64,000 nt of DNA from the NCBI GenBank assembly GCA_025618425.1, contig CM046842.1:32005885-32069884 (forward strand). Direction: 5' to 3'. A model generated the notes under the pieces. That model did not search any database and was not told the origin of the DNA. It saw only the letters and a list, made by a program, of their open reading frames with translations. Positions 23,755 to 34,404 of the stretch are shown piece after piece. Within the stretch, counting starts at the first letter, position 1; each line of letters starts with the position of its first letter. The position numbers and the translations under genes were made by a program. The DNA comes from Heliocidaris tuberculata. Its lineage: Eukaryota > Echinodermata > Echinoidea > Camarodonta > Echinometridae.

Positions 23755-24485
23755 TACGATTTGATTTGATTTGATTTTATTCAGATTCCACATTTACAAT
23801 GAAATTACAACAATATGTATAAATTACAAACACTGCAAAAACAGAGAATACATAAATATGACATAGAAAGGTGACAAAATGATATGTGGAGGGATCTACT
23901 AAAAAGCTTAGCTTGTGTGATGTAGACCCCCTAATCGAATAATGATACGATAATATATGTTTTTAAAAAAAAAAAAAACAACAAAAAAAGATTTTCGTTT
24001 AAATTAAAGTAATTGAGAGGGAGGAAATTACTAAACAAAACATATGTACATTATATACAGTTGAGCTAACATTACATGATAAAATTAATGAAATAAAAGA
24101 GATTTCGAGTGGAAATCAGTATATTATATATACACGTATATAACTATTATAAAAAAGATAAATACACTATTATGGAATGAAAAGAAAAGAAAAATAAATA
24201 AAAGCAGAGTGAATTATTTACATCAGTATAAGTCAGTCAAGTGTTTCTTCACAAGATATTTGAACCTACTTAAGTTAGGGGTAAGTTTTAAATTCTGTTC
24301 TAATGCGTTCCAATATTTGGGACCATTGAAAAATATAGTTTTACTGGCAAAAGCCGTTCGAGTTTTGGGTAAATGATAATCGTTTGCTTGCCTGGTGTAG
24401 TACCTGTGTAAAGTGCTATTTTTTGCAAACAGTTGTTTCAAAACGAATGGCATATTATTTCTATCAAGATTGTACATGAATTGGA
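23755..24485 (-). pseudogene. 5'-truncated CR1/L2-like LINE, C-terminus and 3' UTR
   Basis: The minus-strand frame (about 24485 down to 24223) encodes the LINE ORF2 tail: H-R-Y-Y-TRQ, LPKTRTAFASKTIFFNG, PKYWNALEQNLK and a terminal FKYLVKKHL helix. It is the same family as 10966-11695. The 3' UTR follows to 23755 and ends in ATCAAATCAAATC tail repeats. The sequence is cut off upstream at a GGATCCGCCCCTG duplication. Confidence 0.8.
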
Positions 24486-24506
24486 TCCGCCCCTGGATCC
24501 GCCCCT

Positions 24507-24640
24507 GTGAACAAGTATATACAGGTGGGCTGTAGAACATTCATGAATTGGGATAGGCCTACTGCAATAATAATGAAAAGAGAAGTGCGAACGAAGTGCA
24601 CCCGCATCTCGATAAGTGATTAAATAATGCAGGCTATTCA
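24507..24640 (+). repeat. Dispersed repeat lacking the palindromic MITE
   Basis: It matches 15361-15400 and 15539-15600 (gaacaagta...caggtgggctgt...aataatgaaa...gtacacccgca), without the 138-bp MITE present there. Confidence 0.6.
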
Positions 24641-25296
24641 AATCAGTGACTCTAGGAACAACGCGGAGATCTGGGGTGGTATTCTGAAATTCTTTTTTTT
24701 TTCTCAGATAAAATCTGAGATTCTAAGTCAGTGAGATAAAATACCTTTAAAATCTTTTTAATATCAGTTTTCTGAGAACCATTTATCTCCTCTAAGACAC
24801 GCCCATTTGTGATGTGATAACCAATAAGAAATGCTGTTAGATTTCACTTTCATCGTTCTCATCCAATAGAATTGCTCTCGCCAGTCTCTGCATGGGGGAA
24901 GAGAGCTTGAATGCATTATTTTTTATATATAAATAATAGGGAGCTCGCGGGCGCCTTCCCCCATGCCCTTGCATTATTGGGCTGTAATGTGATGGCTTAT
25001 ATTAATGTTGGCACAACTGGGCTATAATCATGTATTGGCTTATATATGTGACGTTCCGGCGTGATGCGTCATCACAGAAAAAGAATCATTGAATCATGAT
25101 ATACATTTTGCTTGAATACGTAGTATTGTTCATAACAATGTGATAGAAGGTTAAAGATTTCCTTAAGCCATACCAATTTTATTGTTAAATCCTTCCGTTA
25201 TTATAAACGCTGAGGCTATAAACTCTGTTTGAACACACAGATGCATTTTTAAAAATGTATTTATTTATTTATTTTTTTTTTTATTAATTTTTTTTA
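24641..25296. other. No gene seen; AT-rich
   Basis: AT-rich with poly-T tracts. A small palindrome TCAGATAAAATCTGA lies at 24703. Confidence 0.35.
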
Positions 25297-25800
25297 AAGC
25301 TCATGTACAGTATTGGTAGCAAAAAGGAAATTGGAAAGAAACATGTCAAATATAGTCTGTTGTTCCCCTTGTATCAAAAGATGTCTGTAAGAGATCATTT
25401 GGTATTCCATCTATGATTTCTGGTGAATTTTAGTGTAAATATCTGTAAGGAATGCTTGATCACTGCCATTATGCTAGGACCCTTCCACCCCGACGGCTCC
25501 CCGCACAGCAATCTTGGGGCTTCGCATAGAGACAGCGTGTGTGCACTGTGTGTAGCTACTCATCATTGGTTTTACACGTGTGTTTACAGTGTATAGCACA
25601 TGCTGCCTTTGTTGGGATTTTACGTGCCTGTCCCGGCACATAAATTAGTTCTTGCCTCTTATTTGTTTAATATTAAACTTTAGGGGGCGAAATCTTCACA
25701 GTGTCTTAGTATTGCTAGTATCTTGCTATTTATCAACAAAAATTGAAGAAATCTGACGAACATTTTGTGTGGGCTTACCAAAACTTTACATGACCTTTAA
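25297..25800 (+). repeat. Third copy of the ~1-kb repeat, carrying the MITE empty site
   Basis: Close to 17110-17360 joined to 17604-17810. It reads through the MITE target (at about 25540). It also has about 65 bp (ttgttgggattttacgtg...) that the other copy lacks. It ends at a G-run at 25801. Confidence 0.8.
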
Positions 25801-25810
25801 GGGGGGGGGG

Positions 25811-26298
25811 TGTATTTTCTATTTTAAGACATTTTTCTTAAAATCAACCATGACGAAGGGCTGGGTCAGACCTCGCTGGTAACAACAATAATAAACTATG
25901 TGCATTACGTAGGTTATACACTATGGACGCTGCCTCCTATGGCAAGCCTGAAAGTGTTCCAATCACCTGAAAAAAATAATTTGTGTACAGCTAGGAAGTA
26001 TAAAATCAACCTCAATGAACTTTGTCTGGTATTATATAGGTCAACAGTTAATGAGTATGAAGGAAATAAAGGATAACATAAAAGTGCTCGCGCGGAACCG
26101 AACTCGGAGTTGGCGAGCGCCTGCGGGTGCGTCGAGTAGTCTACTCACGGGTCGCTTTTACGCTTATAGAGGGTGTAATTAAAATTGCAAAATCTCTTTA
26201 TGGAATTAATATTTGAAGCCCATATTTTGAATATAGTATAACGACATGAAACCTCTAAAATACAGAGCAAAATTATTTTTGGTGATTGGTACCCTTTA
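25811..26298. other. No gene seen
   Basis: Includes a GC-rich patch at 26085-26160 (gcgcggaaccgaactcgg...). The words 'agtataaaatcaacc' and 'aaggaaataaaggata' resemble the start of the satellite region near 8160-8245, which hints at a shared repeat. Confidence 0.35.
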
Positions 26299-26616
26299 AT
26301 TCATATAAACTAAGTTTTTCGAGGGAGACTCTGTTAATCACTCGAAAAACCCTGTTTATCGAGGTGATAAACAAGGTTTTTTGAAAAACCCTGTTTATCA
26401 AATGATAAACAGGATTTTTCTCGCCATGATGTTATTTTTTTTTTCTCGTTGTTATTATCGATATTATCGAATGAAAAACTCTCTTTATCGAGAAAAATCC
26501 TGTTTATCAGTGATAAACTGAATTTTTCGAGTGAAAAAAACTATGTTTATCGTGCAAAACTAAGTTTATCAGTTGATATGCAGAGTTTCCCTCGAAAAAC
26601 TTAGTTTATCTGAATT
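26299..26616. mobile_element. Multi-hairpin foldback of GATAAACAGGGTTTTTCGAG-like modules
   Basis: The outer ends ATAAACTAAGTTTTTCGAGG and CCTCGAAAAACTTAGTTTAT are inverse. Between them the module AAAAACCCTGTTTATC and its reverse complement alternate at least six times (26346, 26365, 26381, 26403, 26497, 26515 and onward). It has no coding potential. Confidence 0.8.
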
Positions 26617-27369
26617 ATTGGGCAGCAGGCTTGTCATAGCCTCCACCCCTTCTTCTGCCGCTGCCGCTGACGTCACGTCGAAGGAGTGCAATTATGGTAC
26701 AAAGATTTTGTCACCGAGGTCTGTCTCCTTATAAAATTTGTTGGCCGAGCAATCGCCATCCCCCTCCCCCCCCCCCCCCCCCCCACAAAAAAAAAAAAAA
26801 TGAAATCGTCGGGGGAGGCTCTTGATCAGCACAAATGGTTAAGGTCAGATTTACAACGATGTCCTATTCATTTTTTTCCACATAAACAACGGTTGAGCGA
26901 ATTGGGAACGGATTATCATTATTATTATCGTGATTATGAGACCAGCCCTTTAAACTGTTAAGCTTGATTTTGATTACCATTATAAAGGCAATTCATATAT
27001 TAGCGATAACGATTTAGGTAAATTTGACTATATTTTTTTTAAAATGGTCTCTGTGTAAAAAGGTAATAGAAATCGGCTATCGAGGTAGTTGTTATTTCCT
27101 CCGATTAATGCTAATGAGCTTTAAAGGCAGCAATTTACTTTTTTCGGATCAGTACTAAATACCATTTCAACAAAGACTGAATTTAGAGTTAGTTATTATT
27201 ATAGGTGATATGTGACCAGCACTTAAGCGGGATATATTGAATCATTTAAATACTGTGAGATTGGTATCGTTGGAGGATTAGGTGATTAATCTTAATCCCT
27301 TGTGTTGACAGATAAGCCTCACGACAATTCTAATGTTCAATGTCCTCCTGGTTTGGGGGTGCGCGTTTT
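26617..27369. other. No gene seen; possible upstream region of the + strand gene
   Basis: Contains a CRE-like TGACGTCA at 26669 within a GC-rich patch, a C15/A13 junction at 26767-26800 and AT-rich sequence after that. The start-codon exon of the glycosyltransferase could lie in 26.6-29.4 kb, but none could be supported. Confidence 0.3.
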
Positions 27370-27719
27370 TTTTCCCCCTAAGCTTCGTAATTTCAAAGGT
27401 TCATAATTATTCATTAATTTTCTGCTCCCAAGGTTTCCCTTTCTCTGTCTCTCATTCTTTATATTTTCATTGTTTTTCCTTACATCAGTAAGTTTAATAG
27501 TTATGATTATTGACACTGATTATTTATTGTGGTTTAGTTTTGGTACAGTTTTACTGAATTCGTTTATAATTATTTATGTTACTGCTTATTTCATATATGT
27601 ATGCTCATCTGATTGCATTTCAAATCATTTTTAACTGCATATAGTTTTATGCATTTTCAGGGCCCCATGGAAGATTAACTTTTGTTGAATGGGCTACCCT
27701 GATGAAATATCAATCAATA

Positions 27720-28045
27720 AATAAAATAAATAAATAATTCCGAAACTCAAAATTCCCATACCAGCGGATTCATAATTCAAAAAATGAAAAAGTGTTCATA
27801 ATTTGGATCATTTTGTTGTATTACTTCGTAGGTTCATGATTCCGAAAATGGCAAGAGATTCGTAATTCCAAAATGAAATAAGGTTCGTGTTTCCGGAAAT
27901 GCAAAAAGGTTCGTAATTCCGAAAAATAATTTAGGGTTATATCATAATTTTGGGGATTATGATCCTTCGGAATTATGAGCCTATTTCAATTTCGGAATTA
28001 CGAACCCTATTTCACTTTCGAACCTTCGGAATTATGAACTTAAAC
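27720..28045. repeat. Palindromic minisatellite of GGTTCRTAATTCCGAAAATG
   Basis: Variants of TTCGTAATTCCGAAAATG occur at about 27830, 27866 and 27908, and inverted forms (CGGAATTATGARCC) at 27966, 28000 and 28028. The array therefore folds back on itself about 27945. A single outlier lies near 27380. Confidence 0.7.
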
Positions 28046-28195
28046 CCCCCCCCCCAAAAAAAAAAAAAAAGACATGTTGCCGTCCTGCCATTGGTGTAGT
28101 GACGGTCCAGACAATAAATTACGATAGCAAAGTTTTTAAATATGTATTTAAAAAAAAATTATATTTATTCAAACCGTTCATTGATTAATAAAAAA

Positions 28196-28690
28196 ATCAT
28201 ATCATTCGCGACTTGTGGGCCGAATTGCAGATTTGTTTACGAAGGATAACATAACGTTAATCATACACAATGAAACATACGGTAATGATATGGAACTGTC
28301 ATAATACACCCTAAATAAATAAGAGAGAAAAAGCATACACAGCTTTGTAAAATATATATATATATATATCATTCGCGGCTTGTGGGCCGAATTGAAGATT
28401 TTTTACGAAGGATAACATAACATTAATCATAATACAATGAAACATACGGTAATGATATGGAACTGTCATAATACACCCTAAATAAATAAGAGAGAAAAAG
28501 CATACACAGCTTTGTAAAATATATATATATATATATATATATCATTCGCGGCTTGTGGGCCGAATTGAAGATTTTTTACGAAGGATAACATAACATTAAT
28601 CATAATACAATGAAACATACGGTAATGATATGGAACTGTGATAATACACCCTACATAAATAAGAGAGAAAAAGCATACACAGATTTGTAA
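28196..28690 (+). repeat. Recent tandem triplication, about 170-bp unit
   Basis: Three copies begin TATCATTCGCGRCTTGTGGGC at 28200, 28367 and 28543, and each ends in a (TA)n tract or its remnant. Copies 2 and 3 differ at only a few bases apart from TA length. Confidence 0.9.
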
Positions 28691-29438
28691 ATAATTATGA
28701 TAATAGCAAGTTCTAATTACAGCGCATAAAATATTTTATAATTTCATCCCACTGTGAGAAGGAAAAAGTGAAGTGTGGTGAAGATAGCATAAATTATATA
28801 TAATTTGATTTGATAAATAGCATCAATAATTATCACGATAATACAGATAATGGTCGTAATGACAGTCAGAATGATCACAATACACCATATGACATAGCAT
28901 ACTATATTTGACGCTTTCACTATTGTATTCCAAGTTGAAGTTGAGTTCTAGTCATGCAATTAAATTGTAAAAAAAAAAATATGTCTGGAAGAAACATATA
29001 CAGCTTGACTGCTTAGGAATACTGTGAGGTTTTGAGTCATCAAAGTGGTAAGAAATTGACACAGGTGTGTATGGTACTACACACACACACACCCCCACAC
29101 ACACACACACACCCACACACATGTTGCATGAAAGTTTGGTCTAAATACTACAGCTATTTCCAGTCATATTTCAAATATGACGGCATACGAAAAGCAATCA
29201 TTTTCAAGGGACAATTTTGTTCTGTGTTCTTTTTCCAAACTAAGATAAGAACTCAAACTTCTCTTTAAAAGAATCATGATGATAATACAGATACAGACAT
29301 AAATAATAATCATAATGCACCACATGACATAGCCTATGGAAGTCCACACCATCAACTATCGTAAATAAAGCAGAAATATAAAGTGTATATCCCTCGTCAA
29401 TTGCAGTTGACACTGTTAAGCCATCTAATTCATTGCAG
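28691..29438. other. No gene seen; (AC)n at 29079-29120
   Basis: AT-rich sequence with an AC microsatellite interrupted by CCC. Short words around 28830-28900 (ataatacagataat, aatacaccatatgacatagc) recur at 29281-29333, a weak direct repeat about 450 bp apart. Confidence 0.45.
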
Positions 29439-29647
29439 ACAGCCGGGTATCAAAAGAACCTCAAAAAAAGGTTGTCGCAAACTATTCGTAATCCGCATGG
29501 AAAGAGGCCCCTCATAGTTACTCCTGTCACACCGCTAAACAGATCCTTAACACTATCGATAATCGACAAATCTTGGCTGTTCAGGATAATTTTATTATTT
29601 GTTCTATTTGCTGTCGGCCTGTTGTCGGTCGCGTTAGTGAGACCGGG
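29439..29647 (+). CDS. Candidate exon: cytoplasmic tail and transmembrane anchor of a type II Golgi protein
   Basis: The frame is open from an acceptor (attcattgcag|ACAGCC) to a strong donor (CGG|GTAAGA at 29648), entering in phase 0 and leaving after two codon bases. It encodes a basic tail rich in K/R (QKNLKKRL, HGKR), then about 21 hydrophobic residues starting WLFRIILLFVLF. That is the topology of Golgi glycosyltransferases, and it lies 4 kb upstream of the catalytic exons on the same strand, hence its assignment to that gene. No in-frame ATG exists, so the start must lie in an upstream exon. A further exon of 3n+1 bases would be needed to reach the phase-0 start at 33668. Splice signals and topology are seen; the link to the gene is inferred. 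Confidence 0.45.
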
Positions 29648-30110
29648 GTAAGAGTTAGTAATAATATTTAGTTGTATAGAAGCAGAAGAAGTAAGTGAAG
29701 CGGCTTTGGTGAAAGTTTGAGAGAAAAAAAAGAAATTGGGTAGAAAATAGAGAACTGTTTCGTAATTGATTCTTTTAAAGAGAATCATATTTCTATTCCG
29801 TGGTATTTTTTTAAAATTGTAACAAATTACTTGTATAGCCGTTTTTGTGTGTTGTTGTTTTTTTAGACAAGCACAGTTTGGCTCTTTCAGAGGTTTATGT
29901 GAAAAAAGGGTATATGAGTATGTTGCAATATTTGAACAGAGCACGCCGCTTCTAACTGTTCGATAAGATCTGGATAATTGATCACGACGTGACCCAATGA
30001 ATTTAATCTTGTGCGATGACCCATCCATTACTGTTAATTAAGAATATAAACCCGCTGAAGTAGAGCGGATTCCTGTAACAATGAAAATGCACACAAGCAC
30101 CAACACCCAC

Positions 30111-30526
30111 TTAACCCTTTCGAGACAATTGACCACATTTTGTGGTTTGGCTCAATAACTTTTGATCCAGAGCTCTAAAAAATATACCAGATGCACGAGT
30201 AGAAAGAGCAAAATTTTCTGCACACACTATGTCCATTTTTATTGCATGACCATATTGCGTTTGATGCCAGGAATTTTAAAAACAAGAATAAGCTTTGAGA
30301 TCCTTAAATTGGCAACACATTGAGAGGTTTAAAATCATTGTTTTTCATCAAAATTTGCAATTTCTTTCAACTGTTCAACAAATTTCTAACCATGTATATT
30401 GTTTTCAAAGACATTACACCATATTTGAACCATGCAGCACTAAAAGAAAAATATTATTGTTGCCAATTTGAAGAACAAAGTGTGATCAATTTAGCCCTTA
30501 AATAATCCATGTCCTGAAAGGGTTAA
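30111..30526 (-). mobile_element. piggyBac-like MITE with TTAA duplication, copy 1 (reverse)
   Basis: Flanked by TTAA; the ends are CCCTTTC and GAAAGGG. It is the reverse complement of the copies at 40739, 41717 and 44061, with the same internal words (caaaatgtggtcaattg, gccaatttgaag). TTAA targets and CCCT-type ends suggest piggyBac (inference). It is non-autonomous; the short frame inside recurs in every copy but matches no known protein. Confidence 0.9.
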
Positions 30527-30568
30527 GCCCGGTTTACACGAGTAGTCATTTCGATTGTGTCAGTTTAC

Positions 30569-30711
30569 CTGGGGAGCGTTTCATCAAGCATTTTGACAGT
30601 GATTTTTATCCGACAACTGTTATAAGCTACTGAAATCCTTGCATCTGATTGGCTGAGAGCAAATTTGTCAGTAAAAATCACTGACAAGACGCTTGATGAA
30701 ACGCTCCCCAG
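30569..30711. mobile_element. Palindromic MITE, CTGGGGAGCGTTTCATC type, copy 2
   Basis: The ends CTGGGGAGCGTTTCATCAAG and CTTGATGAAACGCTCCCCAG are exact inverses. The core 'ttataagctactgaaatcc' is shared with the other family members. Confidence 0.9.
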
Positions 30712-30785
30712 CTCTAATTGAGCCTAGTTTGCAGGCACAAACCCTGGTCAGTCGTGAAAGAGTGTCTGCACAGTAAGACTGCCAT

Positions 30786-31205
30786 ATTTAAGATTTTATT
30801 ACTTGTATTTCACAGTTTGCATGGTACTTCCCCCAAGTACAACTCTACCTTGTTCACCTTCCGCAATCCTCCCAGACAACTTGGGTCTTTTAACTCTTCC
30901 CTTCTTGTTGTACCCAAAACAAAGAAATCATGTGGTGATCGATCATTTGCATGTGCAGGATCAACTCTTTGGAATCAGCTACCACAGCCTCTTAAAGACA
31001 TATCAATTCTAAACTCCTTCAAGTCTTCACTAAAAACACACTTGTTCAAAACTGCATTTGATTAATTTGTCTATGTTTTTCATGTTTCCTCATTGTATAT
31101 ATGTTGTTCATGTATATTTCAATAAATATCTCAATTTCTTATACTCTGTATTACTGTACTCTTCCTCTTTTCAGCTGCTTGCAAAATATGAATTATGATT
31201 TTGAT
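30786..31205 (+). pseudogene. LINE ORF2 C-terminal fragment and 3' UTR
   Basis: The frame from about 30786 to 31065 encodes FKILLLVFHSLHG, a P-x-Y-N-S segment, DRSFACAGSTLWNQLP and FKSSLKTHLFK, which is the ORF2 tail of a CR1/L2-like LINE. The sequence just before it (30721-30785) is not LINE but a solo arm of the foldback seen at 61101-61447. The 3' UTR ends near 31205 with a GATTTTGATTGATT tail. It is 5'-truncated and inactive, and lies in the presumed first intron of the glycosyltransferase gene. Confidence 0.8.
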
Positions 31206-31513
31206 TGATTTATAACAAAACGCCACGGGGAAATAAATTCGGCGGCGATAGATTGATCAAGTATAGTTTTACTACACTGGTTATGGAGTACCGAAGTGCT
31301 GACGTCATATTCGCTCGTCGTTCAGGGTACTGGTTCCAAACAACAGAGCCCGGGCATGAGGTTCACCGCGAAATCATTCAAGCAAAGGGCTGGAGCAGGG
31401 CAATTTCAGTGTTTGCCGCTGGTGTGATCACCACGCCATTGTTAAGCACAAAATCGTTTGGAACAATTCGTCACCCGTCACACTTCACGTCACGGTACTC
31501 TATTAAAAAGTAA
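31206..31513 (+). other. Unassigned open frame, GC-richer than its surroundings
   Basis: About 100 codons are open after the LINE tail, including the residues YRSADVIFARRSGYWFQ. A weak donor (AA|GTAATG) lies at its end. It could be a decayed exon or element. As a stem exon of the glycosyltransferase it fails, because its exit phase (2) does not match the phase-0 start at 33668 without another exon. No family is recognised. Confidence 0.2.
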
Positions 31514-31936
31514 TGTTTGTGCTGAACATTTTGCAAACTCATTTTGAACGATATGATTTGATTCGATTGAATTGATTCAAACAATATGAAAACGTGTCTC
31601 GGGAAAACAAAAAAAAAAGTTTGATCAAACCCATGCAAGTCTGTTTTCCAGGATATAAAAACAACTGAATTCAGTATCATGAACATTTTGCACAAAGTAA
31701 TATTTAAAAAATGTAAACGATAGTCAATTATAGTGATGATTGCAAGTAAAATCATTGGAGTACTGCAGAGTATAACATTGCTTAGTTCAGGTAAAGCATT
31801 TGCGAAATTAACTGAGTGGTTTAGATGGTTATTTAATGTTGTTTTTTTTTAACATGCTAAGAGTTTTCATACTGACTACCTACTTCTCAAGTTTGTTCAA
31901 TTTATAGTTTTAGGATAAAATGAGTTCATAATTATA

Positions 31937-32420
31937 ACAATCCGTTCAAGCGAAGGGTACATGCATCTTTAAGTTTTTGTATTCATTCGACCAATTGTTT
32001 CGTGAATTCCTAAATGGATCCCATGCTATACAGCAATATTCCAAACGTGCGAGTACTAAAGATTCATAAAGATTTTTTTTAAACAAATTTTGGGCAGTCA
32101 GCAAAGTTCCTCCGTATCATATCAACAAGTTTATTGCACTTTACATGTAATTCAGTACATTGATCATTCCAGTTTAAAGTATTGTTTATCACAAGACCTA
32201 AATATTTCTCAGACATTGTAGGCCCATTTCTATTTTGTAACTCCTGACCGACACACATCATGATCTTGCATTTAGATAAACTGAAATCGAGCATCCATGT
32301 CTTAGACCATTAATTTAAAACTTCCAGATCATTTTATAAAATTCAACAGTCGTCTAAAGTGGAAATACGACGATATAAAATACAATCATCAGCATAATAC
32401 TCTAATGGTAGCGGCAATAT
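31937..32420 (-). pseudogene. LINE reverse-transcriptase palm/thumb fragment
   Basis: The minus strand encodes YYADDCILYRRIS (the catalytic A-DD box of reverse transcriptase), then after a stop SKCKIMM, EKYLGLVINNTLNWNDQC and further thumb sequence. The same subfamily, with the same EKYLGLVINNT word, lies on the + strand at 55590-56351. Several stops and shifts show it is dead. It lies in the presumed intron before 33668. Confidence 0.75.
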
Positions 32421-33540
32421 CACTCTTTAAAAGACAGTAAAATTCACTGACAATTAAGTTCCTAACGTCAGCAAATGACGGCTCGTGGTAGCCGGGCTTT
32501 ACATAACACTAAGATGAACCTGTTGCATGTGGCGTCCTTATTGCCTGGCGTAGGACTGAGAGTGATGCCGTACAGAGACTGATTTCAAAATGAACACTGT
32601 CTGTAGGCATTTTGTTGAAGTATGTGCGTTTGGGCTAATAGGCCGGTTTACTAACATATTCCAATTTTATGCATGCTTTTTAAACAAAGGTTGTTCTTGA
32701 CAACCTGAAAGCTTGTCCGATGCTTGCCGACATAGCAACAAGTAATGTATGCAAACTGGATTCCTAGTATTGTAGTCCATTTATTAATAACAGGTTGGTG
32801 GAATACCTGGTCACTATATAGGTCCTCCGGAAAGAAACATCCATAAATTTGAATAACTTAGTAAACCGGTCTATTATCTGCACACACTCGACATGCTCGA
32901 TTGGCACCGGTAATAACATAAGCGAAATGATGGCTCCCGTGCAACAGATACAATATAAAGTACAGTTGTATAGACGACCTACGTATCTGGACGCTGATTT
33001 CTACCTTTCAGTTCATATTGAGGTTTTCAGCCATCTCCTCCCCAACCCCCCCCCCCCCCCAACACACACACACACAAATAATAAACAAATAAAACACAAA
33101 ATAAAACAAAATGAAACAAAACAAACAACAGCAAAAAAGCACAATATTCTGAACTTATGCCATAAAAAATGTAGGGGTCATCTGTAAGTTTACAAAGTTG
33201 CGACAAAATGTAATCAAAGCTTTGATTACTCACTCTGTGCAGTTTTCATTGTTCCTAAGTCAATATAATCCGTCATGCATTATCTATCATTTTCAATTTT
33301 TAATGTTTGATTAATCTAAATTTTATAACGTTATCAGGATTATGGAATAATGGATGTAAATTTATTACACTGTGTTATGTTCATTACGGAATTGCCATGT
33401 ATCGTAAATTATAACAGGATTTTTTTTTTCTTCAATAAAACAAAAATTCAACACTTTTTCTTTGATGCCGATAAAACCAGAGCATTATATCGCATCATCA
33501 ATATCTATACGAGTGTCGTAACATAATTATTAATCAGTTA
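32421..33540. other. Intron sequence, no exon recognised
   Basis: Contains a C-run and (AC)n at 33044-33076 and AAACA-rich tracts. It was searched for the missing stem exon, which should carry a G-G-x-W-x-P-x-x-C-like motif and end in phase 0. None was convincing. Confidence 0.4.
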
Positions 33541-33577
33541 TTTTCCCTACCTGCCCCTCCCCCCCCCCTCTCCCCTC

Positions 33578-33615
<38 letters not shown>

Positions 33616-33652
33616 CTCTCTCTCTATTTTCTTTTTCTTTGTCTCTTTCTCT
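33541..33652 (+). repeat. Polypyrimidine (CT)n tract next to a splice acceptor
   Basis: About 110 bp of C/T-only sequence, including roughly 30 bp of uninterrupted (TC)n, ends 15 bp before exon 33668. It would serve as an oversized polypyrimidine tract for that acceptor (inference). Confidence 0.85.
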
Positions 33653-33667
33653 CGTCGACTCTTACAG

Positions 33668-33784
33668 GTAGCTATTGTCATCCCATACCGAGATAGGATA
33701 GAACATCTAGCCATCTTGATACGTAATCTTCTTCAAGCATTGACACTGCAAAACCTCGAGTTTGGAATATTCGTGGCTGAACAG
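33668..33784 (+). CDS. B4GALT-like: Beta-1,4-Gal/GalNAc transferase, catalytic exon A
   Basis: This 39-codon exon is phase 0 at both ends, with acceptor ttacag|GTAGCT and donor CAG|GTAAGA. It opens the nucleotide-binding fold of the GT7 family: VAIVIPYRDR contains the PxR-x-R arginines that contact UDP in B4GALT1. It then has EHLAILIRNLLQALTLQNL and ends GIFVAEQ, aligning with B4GALT1 GIYVINQ exactly where vertebrate genes also have an intron. The enzyme would transfer a sugar from a UDP donor to terminal GlcNAc in the Golgi lumen. The upstream stem exon is not identified. Confidence 0.93.
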
Positions 33785-34216
33785 GTAAGACTACGTCACT
33801 GGTGGAAATGCCCCGGCCCATGCCCCCCCCCCTTTTTTTTTTTTTAATCCAGTCCGGCATACGCTCTAAGTAGACGACATGATATGCCCCTTTAATAGTA
33901 TGTTATGCCCCTTTTCAAATTTTAGATGCTAAAGCCTTTTGATGGTTTTTCACTAGTCAGAATTGTTTTTTTCTGAATTATTCCCCCTCCCCAATTTTTA
34001 CAAAATCCTGGATCCACCCCTGCTACATTTTCATTTCACAGAGGTGTGCTTTTGTTTTTGAGGGGTTTTTTTCGAAGAGAGGTGCTTTTGGATCCTCATA
34101 TTATACTATTGTTTTATTCATATTTCGAAAGGGTATGATGTTATCATGGTGAGCTAAGATATTACTTATTTATTTTTATTTATTTATTTATTTATTCTCC
34201 TTCTTGTATTTCACAG

Positions 34217-34404
34217 GCCAATGATCTCGTTTTCAACCGCGGCCTCATGAAGAACATTGGATACATGGAGTCAACGAACTTCGGTGCATGGGATTGCGCT
34301 ATCTTCCATGATATCGATCAGGTGCCGATGAGGGCGACAAACTCGTATGGCTGTGAGAATATGCCGAAACACATGTGCGCCTATGCGGAGGAAATGGGAT
34401 TTAA
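34217..34404 (+). CDS. B4GALT-like: Beta-1,4-Gal/GalNAc transferase, exon B (metal-binding D-x-D)
   Basis: Acceptor tttcacag|GCC; donor TTTAA|GTAAGT. It enters in phase 0 and exits in phase 2, with 62 codons plus 2 bases. It encodes ANDLVFNRG (the FNR motif; Arg matches bovine Arg228) and WDCAIFHDIDQVPM, where DID is the Mn-binding D-x-D (B4GALT1 has DVD at 252-254). The two cysteines in WDC and YGC are 19 residues apart, as are the disulfide pair Cys247-Cys266 of B4GALT1. The exon ends MGF(K), matching the vertebrate intron position. The intron before it carries a hAT-like C-rich insert; the intron after it carries a 1.4-kb foldback. Confidence 0.95.

Noticed and set aside
26686..26961. 91-codon frame as the first exon of the glycosyltransferase
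   Set aside because: The frame runs through a C15/A13 junction and has no anchor or donor that fits.
29450..30028. 192-codon minus-strand frame
   Set aside because: It overlaps the candidate anchor exon and the adjacent intron on the opposite strand; no recognised domain, and the + strand exon has better splice evidence.
32780..32850. Possible stem exon reading VGGIPGHYIGPPERN
   Set aside because: It resembles the G-G...P region before the catalytic domain but lacks the cysteine and has no donor in phase 0 before a stop.
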